64,000 nucleotides of DNA, taken from positions 1,364,001 through 1,428,000 of the forward strand of contig CAWHEF010000002.1 of NCBI GenBank assembly GCA_963828385.1, in the 5' to 3' direction. Shown in pieces: positions 1-7,892 of the stretch; the stretch's first letter is position 1; the number at the start of each line of letters is the position of its first letter. The DNA is from Bog-756 sp963828385 (GTDB lineage: Bacteria > Actinomycetota > Acidimicrobiia > Acidimicrobiales > RAAP-2). Below the pieces are notes generated by a model. It was not told the DNA's origin. It saw only the letters and a list, made by a program, of their open reading frames with translations, and did not search any database. The translations under genes were made by a program, and so were the position numbers.

Positions 1-866
1 CACCCGACCACCTCCGGTTCGACTTCAGCCATGACGGCAAGCTGGCCGACGAGGAGCTCACGGCCGTGGTGTCCATGGTCAACGCCGACGTGCTGAGCGA
101 CGCCGACGTGACCGTGGAGGAGACGACCATGGCCCAGGCCGAGGCCATGGGGGCGCTCGCCTTCTTCGGGGACAAGTACGGCGAGCGGGTCCGTGTGGTT
201 CGGGCCGGTCCCCACTCGATCGAGCTGTGCGGGGGGACACACGTCGGCGCCCTCGGCATGATCGGCCAGCTCTCGATCGTCTCGGAGTCCTCGATCGGCT
301 CCAACACCCGGCGCATCGAGGCCATCACCGGCACCAGCGCCCTCGAACGCGTCATGGCCCGCGAGGGACTGCTGGCCGAGGCCGCCTCGTTGCTCCGTAC
401 CGAGCCCGAGCATGTTCCCGAGGCGATCGACCGCCTCCTCGAGCGCCAGCGGATGGCGGAACGGGCCCTCGAACGGTCGCACGGCCGCGAGCTCAAGGCC
501 GAGGCGTCGTCGCTGGCGGCGGCGGCCGAGGCCGGCACGGTGGTGGCTCGCCGGGACGGGCGGGACCCGGACCAGCTCCGTGACCTGGCCACCTCGACGA
601 GGGACATCGGAGGGTTGCGGGCTGTCGTCCTCGCCGGCAGCCCCGACGGGACCAAGGCGTCCCTGGTGGTGGCGGTCGGGAGCAACGGTGAGCATGGATC
701 CTCCGAGCACTCGCTCGACGCCGGCCAGCTGGTCAAACAGCTCGGTGCCCTGCTCGGAGGAGGGGGCGGGGGGTCCCCGAGCCTGGCGGTGGCAGGAGGG
801 CGGCACTCCTCTGGCATCGACGCCGCCCTCGACGAAGCGCGCCGGGTCCTCGTCCGAGGTTCGTGA
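1..866 (+). CDS. alaS: Alanyl-tRNA synthetase, C-terminal part (5' end outside window)
   Basis: This is the C-terminal part of the enzyme that charges tRNA-Ala. The reading frame is open from base 3 and ends at TGA 864-866; the start lies upstream of the window. The editing-domain motif 'IELCGGTHV', which carries the zinc-binding Cys and His, lies about 70 residues in. A helical linker follows, then a Gly-rich C-Ala/DHHA1 segment (about 771-810) ending the protein. ruvX begins 22 bp downstream on the same strand, the usual actinobacterial order alaS-ruvX-mltG-aroE. Identification rests on the editing motif, the C-Ala domain and this gene order. Confidence 0.95.
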   Translation, partial: PDHLRFDFSHDGKLADEELTAVVSMVNADVLSDADVTVEETTMAQAEAMGALAFFGDKYGERVRVVRAGPHSIELCGGTHVGALGMIGQLSIVSESSIGSNTRRIEAITGTSALERVMAREGLLAEAASLLRTEPEHVPEAIDRLLERQRMAERALERSHGRELKAEASSLAAAAEAGTVVARRDGRDPDQLRDLATSTRDIGGLRAVVLAGSPDGTKASLVVAVGSNGEHGSSEHSLDAGQLVKQLGALLGGGGGGSPSLAVAGGRHSSGIDAALDEARRVLVRGS

Positions 867-888
867 GCGGGCGAGCGACGGCGGCCGA

Positions 889-1413
889 ATGAGCGCTGAT
901 CGGCCGGTGAGCGGCGGCGGCCCGGCCCCCGGGCGGGGCCGGGCGCTCGGTGTCGACCTCGGCACCCGTCGCATCGGGCTGGCGGTGAGCGACACCGACC
1001 GGACGATGGCGCTGCCGAGGGCGACCCTCGACCGCACCGGGGATGCCGACGCCGACCGACGACGACTGGTCGAGATGGCCGAGGAGGAGGGGGCGACGAC
1101 CGTCGTCGTGGGTCTGCCCCTGTCGCTCGACGGATCACGGGGACGCGCCGCCGCCGAGGCCGCCGCCGAGGCCGGTGCGCTGGCTGCGCTGCTCGCCCCG
1201 CTCGGAGTGGCGGTGGAGCTGTTCGACGAGCGACTGACGACCGTCTCCGCCCACCGGGCGCTGGCGTCCGCCGGAAGGAGCGAGCGGAGCAGGCGGCCGG
1301 TGGTGGACCGGACTGCCGCCGCCGTCCTGCTCGAGGCCTGGCTGGACCGGAACCGGGCGGACCGTCCCCGGGAGGGCCGTCCCCGAGAGGGCCGTCCCCG
1401 GAGGGAACGGTGA
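889..1413 (+). CDS. ruvX: Putative pre-16S rRNA nuclease YqgF/RuvX family
   Basis: A 174-aa RNase H-fold protein of the YqgF/RuvX family, thought to mature the 5' end of 16S rRNA. The N-terminal motif 'ALGVDLGTRRIGLAVSD' carries the first catalytic Asp. 'VVGLPLSLDG' and 'FDERLTT' carry the conserved middle elements, and the Asp in 'VDRTAAAVLLEAWL' closes the site. I chose ATG 889 because it places the family start shortly before the first beta strand. The C-terminus ends in an Arg-rich tail encoded by three 15-bp tandem repeats (1360-1404). The stop overlaps the GTG of mltG (GTGA), implying translational coupling. Confidence 0.93.
   Translation: MSADRPVSGGGPAPGRGRALGVDLGTRRIGLAVSDTDRTMALPRATLDRTGDADADRRRLVEMAEEEGATTVVVGLPLSLDGSRGRAAAEAAAEAGALAALLAPLGVAVELFDERLTTVSAHRALASAGRSERSRRPVVDRTAAAVLLEAWLDRNRADRPREGRPREGRPRRER
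1360..1404 (+). repeat. 15-bp tandem repeat, three copies, in the ruvX 3' end
   Basis: Three in-frame copies of a 15-bp unit (first copy gaccgtccccgggag) start at 1360, 1375 and 1390 and encode the repeating residues RPREG at the RuvX C-terminus. Being a multiple of three, the expansion keeps the frame. It adds a short basic tail beyond the RNase H fold. Confidence 0.85.
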
Positions 1414-2542
1414 GCCCGGTTGACGGAGACCACTCCGATCCCAGCCGACCTCCCGCTCCGGACCGAGGAGCGGGTGGGCCGCAGACCACCGAAGGCCCGC
1501 GCAGGACGGCGCCGTCCCACCATCGGCGCACCCGGCACCGGTGGCGCACCATCGTCCTGTCGGCGATCGGCCTCGTCATCGTCGTGGCCCTCGGCGGGTT
1601 CCTGTGGGTCCGCAGCGAGGCGTCGCCGTCGGGGCCGCCGGGGCGAGAGGTGATCGTGACCGTCCGCCAGGGGGCGGGCGTCTCGCAACTCGCCGGTGAC
1701 CTGGCCTCGCAGAAGGTCATCGGGAGCACGCTGGCCTACCGGATCTACGACGTGTTCAACAGCGTCGACATCCAGCCGGGGCGGTACCAACTCCGGCAGA
1801 ACTCGAGCTTCGCCGCCGTGAACGGCGTCGTCGGCTCGGGTCCCAACGTGTTCTCACTCGACGTCCCGCCGGGGTTCACGGTGGCCGAGGTGGCCCAGCA
1901 CGTGTCGGGGACCTTCCCGGGCACGACGAGAGGCACTTCTCGACGACGGCGACGAGCGGTGCCGTGCGCTCGCAATGGGAGCCGACGGGGTCGACCGATT
2001 TGGAGGGGCTCCTCGGGACCGGTACCTATACCGTCGTCCCCGGCGAGACCGACACGCAACTCCTGGCCGACATGGTCCAACGCTTCGACACCACCGCCGA
2101 CTCGCTCGGTCTGGCCGCCGGCGCCGAACGGCTCGGTCTCACTCCCTACCAGGTGGTGACGGCCGCCTCCATCGTCGAGAAGGAGGGCGTCATCGAAAAG
2201 AACCTGGGCCCGGTGGCCCGGGTCATCTTCAACCGGCTGGACGCCGGCCTGCCGCTGCAGATGGACTCGACCGTCCTCTACTCAGAAGGAAGGGACGGTG
2301 GACCGGTCACCTCCACCGATCTCGCCCGGAGGACGCCCTACAACACCTATCTGAACAAGGGCCTGACCCCCACGCCGATCTGCTTCCCCTCGGCGGCGGC
2401 GTTGCAGGCGGCCATCGATCCGCCGTCGGGCTCATGGCTCTACTTCGTCGTGGTCGAAAAGGACGGCACCGAGGCTTTCGCCGACACCTACTCCGGGCAG
2501 CTGGCCAACGAGGCCCTGGCCAAACAGCGCGGCCTGCCGTGA
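1410..2542 (+). pseudogene. mltG: Endolytic murein transglycosylase MltG (YceG), one frameshift
   Basis: MltG cuts nascent peptidoglycan glycan strands at the membrane. The first part (GTG 1410 to about 1922) has a Pro/Arg-rich cytoplasmic tail, a single membrane helix near residues 48-70 and a LysM-like region. The frame then shifts by -1 at about 1920-1928, which looks like one missing base beside CCCGGG. The second part, to TGA 2540-2542, carries the YceG core with the catalytic Glu in 'AASIVEKEG', plus 'PYNTYLNKGLTPTPI'. Both halves are intact, so a sequence error or a very recent lesion is likelier than an old pseudogene. The start overlaps ruvX and the end overlaps the aroE GTG. Confidence 0.88.
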
Positions 2543-3429
2543 GCGTCGAACAGGGAGCCACGCCGGCGGACCTGGCCGGCGCCCGGCTGTCCGCAGCCAC
2601 CTCGGTGGTCGGAGTCATCGGCGACCCGGTCGCCCACTCGCTGTCACCGGCGTTGCACAACGCGGCGTTCGCCCAGCTTGGCCTGGACTGGATCTCGGTC
2701 GCCTTCCGAGTGCCTGCCGGTCGAGTGGAGACCGCCCTCGCCGGTGCCCGGACGCTCGGGGTGCGCGGCCTCTCGGTGACCATGCCCCACAAGGAAGCGG
2801 CGGCAGCGGCGGCGGAGCGGCGCTCCCATCTGGTCGAGGAGCTGGGGGCCGCCAACTGCGTCGTGCCGTCGGAGGAGGGTTGGACGGCCGAGAACACCGA
2901 CGGCGCCGGCTTCGTCGCCTCGCTGCGCCGAGGAAGCACCTTCGAGCCGGACGGGTGCTCCTGTCTTGTCGTGGGCGCCGGTGGAGCGGCCCGAGCCGTC
3001 GTCCGGGCCCTCGCCGAGGCGGGGGCCCGAGAGGTCGTGGTGGCCAATCGGTCGGCGGAGCGGGCCGAGCGGGCCGCCGCCCTGGCCGGGGCGGCAGGCC
3101 GGCTGGGTGCGAGGGAGGAGGCGTCCGCCTGCGACCTCGTGGTCAACGCCACTCCGCTCGGGATGGGCGGGACAGACGAGGCTGCGGCGATGCCGGTCGA
3201 TCCGGCCCTGCTCGGACCGGGCCAGCTCGCCGTGGATCTCGTGTACCACCCCGAGGAGACACCGTGGCTGGCTGCGGTCCGAGATCGAGGTGCTGCTGTG
3301 GCCAGCGGGCTCGGGATGCTCGTCCACCAGGCGGCCTTGCAGCTGGCCCTGTGGACCGGGATCGAGGCCCCGGTGGAGGCGATGTGGCAGGAGGCGGCGC
3401 GGGGAACGGACTCCGGAGTGGCGGGCTGA
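2539..3429 (+). CDS. aroE: Shikimate dehydrogenase
   Basis: A 296-aa NADP-dependent enzyme that reduces 3-dehydroshikimate to shikimate in the chorismate pathway, which feeds trpE and menF in this window. The N-terminal substrate domain shows 'GDPVAHSLSPALHNAAF' and the catalytic Lys in 'TMPHKEAA'; the Asn and Asp of 'NTDGAGF' follow. The Rossmann domain begins at 'VVGAGGAARAVV', with 'VANRS' after it, and the end carries 'GLGMLVHQAALQ'. GTG 2539 overlaps the mltG stop in a GTGA junction, which decides the start. Length and motifs fit the family. Confidence 0.95.
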   Translation: MSVEQGATPADLAGARLSAATSVVGVIGDPVAHSLSPALHNAAFAQLGLDWISVAFRVPAGRVETALAGARTLGVRGLSVTMPHKEAAAAAAERRSHLVEELGAANCVVPSEEGWTAENTDGAGFVASLRRGSTFEPDGCSCLVVGAGGAARAVVRALAEAGAREVVVANRSAERAERAAALAGAAGRLGAREEASACDLVVNATPLGMGGTDEAAAMPVDPALLGPGQLAVDLVYHPEETPWLAAVRDRGAAVASGLGMLVHQAALQLALWTGIEAPVEAMWQEAARGTDSGVAG

Positions 3430-3523
3430 CCGCCGCGGCCTGGCGCCGAGCCTCTTCGAGCAGGCGGTGCCGCGCCGAAAGCGGGACCTGACGACCGATA
3501 ACCTGACCAGCTGGAGCTCCTTG

Positions 3524-4681
3524 GTGAACTACGCCCCTGCCGCCACGGCCACCGCCACCGCAACTGCCACCGCCGCCACCCGCCGGAGGCATCTCTCTGT
3601 CCGCTTCGACCTGGTGCTGGTGACCACCTCGGTCATACTCGCCCTTACCGGGGTGATCATGATCTACTCGGCCACCAAGGGCTGGCTCTCGCTCGACGGC
3701 CAGGATCCCCACTACTTCCTCAAGCGCCAGGCCATCTTCTTCCTGATCGGGCTCGTCGTGCTGGTCGCCTTCGCCCTCGTCGACTACCGAAGGCTCGAAC
3801 AGTTCTCGACCGTGTTCTACGTGGGCATCCTGCTCGCCCTCATCGCCGTGCTGGGTACGCCGTCCCGCCAGGGTTCCCAGCGCTGGTTCCCGCTCGGCCC
3901 CTTGCAGCTGCAGCCGTCCGAATTCGCCACCCTGGTGATGATCATCGCCATCGCCACCTACTGCTCCCGACGACCGGACGGGCTCGACTTCCGGGACCTC
4001 GTCCGCCTGGTGCTGATGGCGGCCCTGCCCATCGTCCTCGTCTTCAAGCAGCCCGACCTGGGCACGGCCATCGTGTTGTCGGTGATCCTCGTGGTCATGC
4101 TGGCCATCGCCGGCATGCCCGTCCGGTACCTGGCCCTCCTCGTCGTGGTGGCCGCGCTCGTGGTGCTCGTCGCCATCAACGTCGGCATCCTCAAGCACTA
4201 CCAGATCGAGCGTCTGACCAGCTTCATCACCCCGAACGGCGCCAGCCAGACGGCCACCTACAACGTCGATCAGGCCAAGGAGGCGATCGCCCACGGAGGA
4301 ATGTTCGGGCGGGGGCTGTTCAAGGGTGCGCTGACCAATCTGGCCTATGTGCCCGAGCAGCAGACCGACTTCATCTTCTCGGCGGTGGGGGAGCAGGTCG
4401 GGTTCGTGGGCAGCGGCGTACTCCTCCTGCTCTACGCCGTGGTGGCGTGGCGCATCCTGCGGACGGCCCAACTGGCACGGGACAGCTTCGGGCGGCTGCT
4501 CTGTGGCGGCTGTTTCGCACTGATCGTGTTCTCGGTGTTCGAGAATGTCGGGATGAACGTCGGGATCATGCCGGTGGCGGGGATCCCGTTGCCGTTCCTG
4601 TCCTACGGCGGTTCGGCCATGATCGTCTTCTTCGCCGCCGTCGGCATCACCGTGAGCGTGCACGCACGGAGCGTCCGGTGA
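3524..4681 (+). CDS. rodA: Rod-shape SEDS glycosyltransferase RodA
   Basis: A 385-aa polytopic membrane protein of the SEDS family, which polymerises lipid II into glycan strands during wall elongation. About ten hydrophobic segments are visible. Family motifs include 'RQGSQRWFPLGPLQLQPSE', 'KQPDLGTAIVL', 'VPEQQTDFIFSAVGEQVGF' with the key Asp, and 'GIPLPFLSYGGSAM'. The N-terminus has an odd Ala/Thr run from a GCN/ACN repeat at 3541-3580. GTG 3524 has GGAG seven bases upstream; TTG 3521 is an alternative. Its length and position after aroE favour RodA over FtsW. The stop overlaps the next gene's GTG. Confidence 0.88.
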   Translation: MNYAPAATATATATATAATRRRHLSVRFDLVLVTTSVILALTGVIMIYSATKGWLSLDGQDPHYFLKRQAIFFLIGLVVLVAFALVDYRRLEQFSTVFYVGILLALIAVLGTPSRQGSQRWFPLGPLQLQPSEFATLVMIIAIATYCSRRPDGLDFRDLVRLVLMAALPIVLVFKQPDLGTAIVLSVILVVMLAIAGMPVRYLALLVVVAALVVLVAINVGILKHYQIERLTSFITPNGASQTATYNVDQAKEAIAHGGMFGRGLFKGALTNLAYVPEQQTDFIFSAVGEQVGFVGSGVLLLLYAVVAWRILRTAQLARDSFGRLLCGGCFALIVFSVFENVGMNVGIMPVAGIPLPFLSYGGSAMIVFFAAVGITVSVHARSVR

Positions 4682-5241
4682 CCGATCCGTTGACAGATCC
4701 GGCGGCGGGCCCCGTGTCCCCGATCGGGGACAGCGAGGCGGGTGAGTCGGGGGACGACGGGCAGAATTCCGAGCAGTCCGGAGCCGAGCAGACGCCGTGG
4801 GGCGATTTCCGGGTGGCCGTCGTCGCCGCCCTCAGCGTCGATCTTCCCAACCAGCATCCGACCGTGGTGCTGCGGGAGACCGAAGCGCCGAGGCGCCAGC
4901 TCTCGTTCTCGATCGGGCTGCAGGACGCCGTGGCCCTGTCCCATGCCGTCCGGAGGATCCCCACTCCTCGCCCGCTCGCCGCCGAGCTCTTGAGTGGCGT
5001 TCTGCGGGCGTTCGACATCGACATCGTCGCCGTGCGCCTGGTCGGTCGCCAGGGGCCGGTCTACTTCGCCGAGCTCGACCTACGGGGGAAGACGGGTCGG
5101 TCGATCCAGGGGTGCCGGCCTTCCGACGCCCTCACCGTGGCCGAGCTCCAACCGGTGCCGGTCCCCATCCTCATCGACCGGCGGTTGATCGAGGAGCAGG
5201 GGGACGTCGCTCCTCTCGGCGACGCCGGGCTCACGGGCTGA
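4678..5241 (+). CDS. Bifunctional nuclease-family (DUF151) protein
   Basis: A 187-aa protein. About 40 acidic, low-complexity residues precede a DUF151/BFN domain (about residues 45-165). Family hallmarks are visible: 'VVLRETEA', 'IPTPRPLAAELLSG', 'AVRLVGRQGPVYFAEL' and 'CRPSDALTVAEL'. Plant and thermophile relatives have reported RNase/DNase activity; the bacterial role is not settled. GTG 4678 overlaps the rodA stop (GTGA), so the gene is translationally coupled to a cell-wall operon, an association with no obvious explanation. It is convergent with the lipoprotein gene, with almost no spacer. Confidence 0.85.
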   Translation: MTDPLTDPAAGPVSPIGDSEAGESGDDGQNSEQSGAEQTPWGDFRVAVVAALSVDLPNQHPTVVLRETEAPRRQLSFSIGLQDAVALSHAVRRIPTPRPLAAELLSGVLRAFDIDIVAVRLVGRQGPVYFAELDLRGKTGRSIQGCRPSDALTVAELQPVPVPILIDRRLIEEQGDVAPLGDAGLTG

Positions 5242-5248
5242 GGGCGGC

Positions 5249-6340
5249 TCACCCGGGAACCTGCCAGTGGACCAGGTCCCTGCTCCTCGCCATCCCGATC
5301 TTGGCGTGTCCCCACCCTCCGAAGTGGGTCAACTCGTCGCTGCCGGCGTAGGTGAGGTAGTAGTAGCCGTCCTGGGCCGTGGCGTCGCAGATGAACGCCG
5401 AGTTGGCGTGCTCGTAGCCGACACTCGACACCCCCGGGCCCGTGTTCCAGCTCTCCGAAGGCACCTGGAGCTCCCTGCCGTCTGTCCAGTGGAGCCAGGA
5501 GGAGGGTCGGCTCGGATCTCCGACCAAGGTGAAGATCCAAGGTTGGTCGAGCGTGTTCGTGGTCGCCACCAGATGCCACTGTCCGGCGGCGGTGAGGAAT
5601 TCCAAGTTCTCGACGGTATCCCCGTACACCTGGATGTCCGGCCTTCCGACATAGACCCAGGGCCCGTCGAGCGACCCCGACGGTGACCAGGCAACTTCGA
5701 AATGCTGGCCGGCGCCCGCCACGCCGTACTTGTACCCGATGATGAGCCCGTGGCCCACCCAGGCGAGCGACGGGTCGATCATGCGATCTTGGGGAGCCGG
5801 ATGGAGGGAGAGGGCAAGCGGGTGGGGTCGGCCCCAGTGCTCGAGGTCCGTCGAGGTGCGGTAGTACATCTTGTCCTGGCCTCCCCCGACCTCGCCCGGG
5901 TTGGACTCGTAGGTGACCACGTAGACCCCCGATGGACTCCTCACCAGGTCGGGCGAGACGACGCCCAGGGTTCCCGGCTGGTCGGGCCAGAGCGCAGGAG
6001 CGGACCAGTGGGAGAGGTCGGCACTGGTGGCGGTGCCGATGCTCCAGTGCTCGGCTCCGGGCGTGGGCACGTCGTTGGTCACATAGCTGAACAACATGTG
6101 CCATCTCCCGCCGGCCCAGACGAGCGCCTGGTCCTTGACCCCGGCGGTGGGATACGAGAGGACCGGGTTCTTGAGCGCCGACCAGGACACGTGCGGTCTG
6201 GCCGAGCGGGGCACGACGCACTGGTGGTTGTCGGAGGAACGCGTGCTTGCAGCGCTCCCGGTGGAAGCGGAGCATCCGCCCGAAACGACGAGGGCACATC
6301 CGATGACCGCCACCGCCCGGCGCCGGGGGCCGAACTTCAT
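5249..6340 (-). CDS. Secreted lipoprotein with GH43/62-like five-bladed beta-propeller
   Basis: A 363-aa predicted lipoprotein. From ATG 6340 the N-terminus has the basic stretch 'MKFGPRRRA', a hydrophobic core and a lipobox 'VVSGGCS'. The mature part repeats Trp-rich blade motifs such as 'SADLSHWSAPALWP', 'STDLEHWGRP' and 'SRDLVHWQVPG', typical of arabinanase/xylosidase-like propellers. 'DRMIDPSLAWVG' and 'WNTGPGVSSVGYEHANS' resemble GH43-type active-site blades. The substrate cannot be told. GTG 6391, overlapping the upstream SEDS gene, is an alternative start adding 17 residues, but ATG 6340 gives a cleaner signal peptide. It probably shares a transcript with the ftsW-like gene, an unusual pairing. 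Confidence 0.78.
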   Translation of the reverse strand: MKFGPRRRAVAVIGCALVVSGGCSASTGSAASTRSSDNHQCVVPRSARPHVSWSALKNPVLSYPTAGVKDQALVWAGGRWHMLFSYVTNDVPTPGAEHWSIGTATSADLSHWSAPALWPDQPGTLGVVSPDLVRSPSGVYVVTYESNPGEVGGGQDKMYYRTSTDLEHWGRPHPLALSLHPAPQDRMIDPSLAWVGHGLIIGYKYGVAGAGQHFEVAWSPSGSLDGPWVYVGRPDIQVYGDTVENLEFLTAAGQWHLVATTNTLDQPWIFTLVGDPSRPSSWLHWTDGRELQVPSESWNTGPGVSSVGYEHANSAFICDATAQDGYYYLTYAGSDELTHFGGWGHAKIGMARSRDLVHWQVPG

Positions 6341-6383
6341 CCGGTGACCGCCACCACTCCGGCCGAGATCACTCTCGCTTCCC

Positions 6384-7787
6384 TCACTCACCCTGCAGCA
6401 GTCGCTGCCGTCGTTGCTCTTCGCGCTCGAACGCGGCCTGGTCGGCGGCGTCGACCGCCGAGGACCCCTCGTCGGAGAGGCGCATCAACAGGGCGATCAG
6501 CACGTAGTTGGCGATCAGGGCCGAGCCGCCGTAGGACACGAAGGGCAAGGTGATGCCCGTCAAGGGAAGGATCCGGACGATCCCGCCGATGATGAAGAAC
6601 GCCTGGAAGCCGAGGATCATGGTCAGCCCGACCGCGGTGAGCTTGGCGAACTCCGACCGGGCCGCCTGGGCGATCCGGAATCCCGCCCCGACGAGCAGGA
6701 GGAAGGCGACGACGACCATCGCCGAACCGAGCAGCCCCATCTCCTCGGAGATGATGGCGAAGATGAAGTCGGTCCGGGGGACGGGGATGTTCCACGCTCC
6801 GAACCCGAGCCCGAGCCCGGTTCCACCGATGCCCCCGCTGCCCATGGCGTACCACGACTGCACCAGCTGGTTCCCCGAGCCGCTGGCGTACTTCCAGGGA
6901 TCGAGCCAGTCCTCCACGCGGATGTGGGTCTGGCCGAGGTACCTGCCGGCCAGATAGGCGGCCACGAGGAACAGGACGACGCCGAGCACCAGGTAGCCGG
7001 TGCGCCCGGTCGTGACCCAGAGCATGCCGATGAACAGGGTGAACAAGAGAGCCGAGAACCCGATGTCGTGCTCGAGGCTCATCACGCCGATGGCGAACGC
7101 CCATGCCAGAACGATGGGGATCAGAGGTCGGGGGTCGACCACGAGCCGGTTGCCGAACCGGACGGTCGGGATGGTGAGCAGCTCACGTCTCTCGACGAAG
7201 TAGGAGGCGAAGAAGATGCAGAGCACGATCTTGGCCAGCTCGACCGGCTGGAACTCGAGCGATCCGACCTGCACCCAGAGGCGAGCGCCACCGATGGACC
7301 GGCCGAAGTGGGGGACGAGGGGCAGCAGCAGCAGCACGATGCCGACGGCGAGCAGCAGGTACCGGTACCGATCGAGGTCCCGTGACCGCCGCACGAAGGC
7401 CAGCGTCAGGACGTAGACGGCAACGCCTCCCGCCGTCCACGCAGCCTGGAGCGGCGCGTACGACGTGGCCTTGGCCAGATCGATGCGGAGGATCATCACG
7501 TAGCCCAGCCCGTTCAACAGGAAGCAGATGGGCAGGATGGCCGGATGGGCCGTCGGGACGAAGATCCGATTGGCGAGGTGGGCGACACCACCCAGGGCCA
7601 GCATGGCGAGGAGCAGGGGGACCACGTCGGCTGGGACCTTCGACGTGTTGCCCAGGATCATCAGCGTGTAGGCGCAGACGATGATGACCGCTGCTGCCAG
7701 CAACAGGCCCAGCTCGGTACGGCGGCGGGCCTTGAAGCCGCGAAGCGTCCTCTTCGGTCGGGAGGCGGTCAGAGGGATGGCCGACAC
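6384..7787 (-). CDS. FtsW/RodA/SpoVE-family SEDS protein (FtsW-like)
   Basis: A 467-aa membrane protein with about twelve hydrophobic helices, longer than the RodA at 3524 and closer to the SEDS proteins encoded next to penicillin-binding proteins in other Actinobacteria. Motifs include 'GARLWVQVGSLEFQPVELAK', 'LEHDIGFSALLF', 'VPRTDFIFAIISEEMG' and 'GITLPFVSYGGSALIANY'. It should polymerise lipid II with a partner transpeptidase, but no pbpA, pknB or FHA gene lies beside it here. The start is GTG 7785-7787, six bases after a candidate -10 box, so the message is likely leaderless. It is divergent from ppk. Confidence 0.88.
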   Translation of the reverse strand: MSAIPLTASRPKRTLRGFKARRRTELGLLLAAAVIIVCAYTLMILGNTSKVPADVVPLLLAMLALGGVAHLANRIFVPTAHPAILPICFLLNGLGYVMILRIDLAKATSYAPLQAAWTAGGVAVYVLTLAFVRRSRDLDRYRYLLLAVGIVLLLLPLVPHFGRSIGGARLWVQVGSLEFQPVELAKIVLCIFFASYFVERRELLTIPTVRFGNRLVVDPRPLIPIVLAWAFAIGVMSLEHDIGFSALLFTLFIGMLWVTTGRTGYLVLGVVLFLVAAYLAGRYLGQTHIRVEDWLDPWKYASGSGNQLVQSWYAMGSGGIGGTGLGLGFGAWNIPVPRTDFIFAIISEEMGLLGSAMVVVAFLLLVGAGFRIAQAARSEFAKLTAVGLTMILGFQAFFIIGGIVRILPLTGITLPFVSYGGSALIANYVLIALLMRLSDEGSSAVDAADQAAFEREEQRRQRLLQGE

Positions 7788-7793
7788 CTGCCG

Positions 7794-7799
7794 AGCCTA
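7794..7799 (-). promoter_or_regulatory. Candidate -10 box of ftsW-like gene
   Basis: TAGGCT on the minus strand ends six bases before GTG 7787, the geometry of a leaderless transcript. No clear -35 is seen. Confidence 0.5.
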
Positions 7800-7877
7800 C
7801 TGTCGCCCGCCGGCGGGACGGTGGAGGGGCACGATGCGACCGCCCCGACGCCCGGGGGGGCTGACAGTCCCGCCAAG

Positions 7878-7883
7878 TACGAT
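7878..7883 (+). promoter_or_regulatory. Candidate -10 box of ppk
   Basis: TACGAT lies nine bases before ATG 7893. No Shine-Dalgarno is evident between them, so transcription probably begins at or within a few bases of the start codon. Confidence 0.5.
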
Positions 7884-7892
7884 CGGTGGGCC

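Noticed and set aside
3143..4663. Long minus-strand open frame (506 codons) opposite aroE and rodA
   Set aside because: It is rich in His, Asp, Arg and Gly, with no family motif, and lies antisense to well-conserved genes. This is an artefact of high GC. The same holds for 2307-3563, 23038-24366, 27750-29345, 34641-36263 and 35830-37404.
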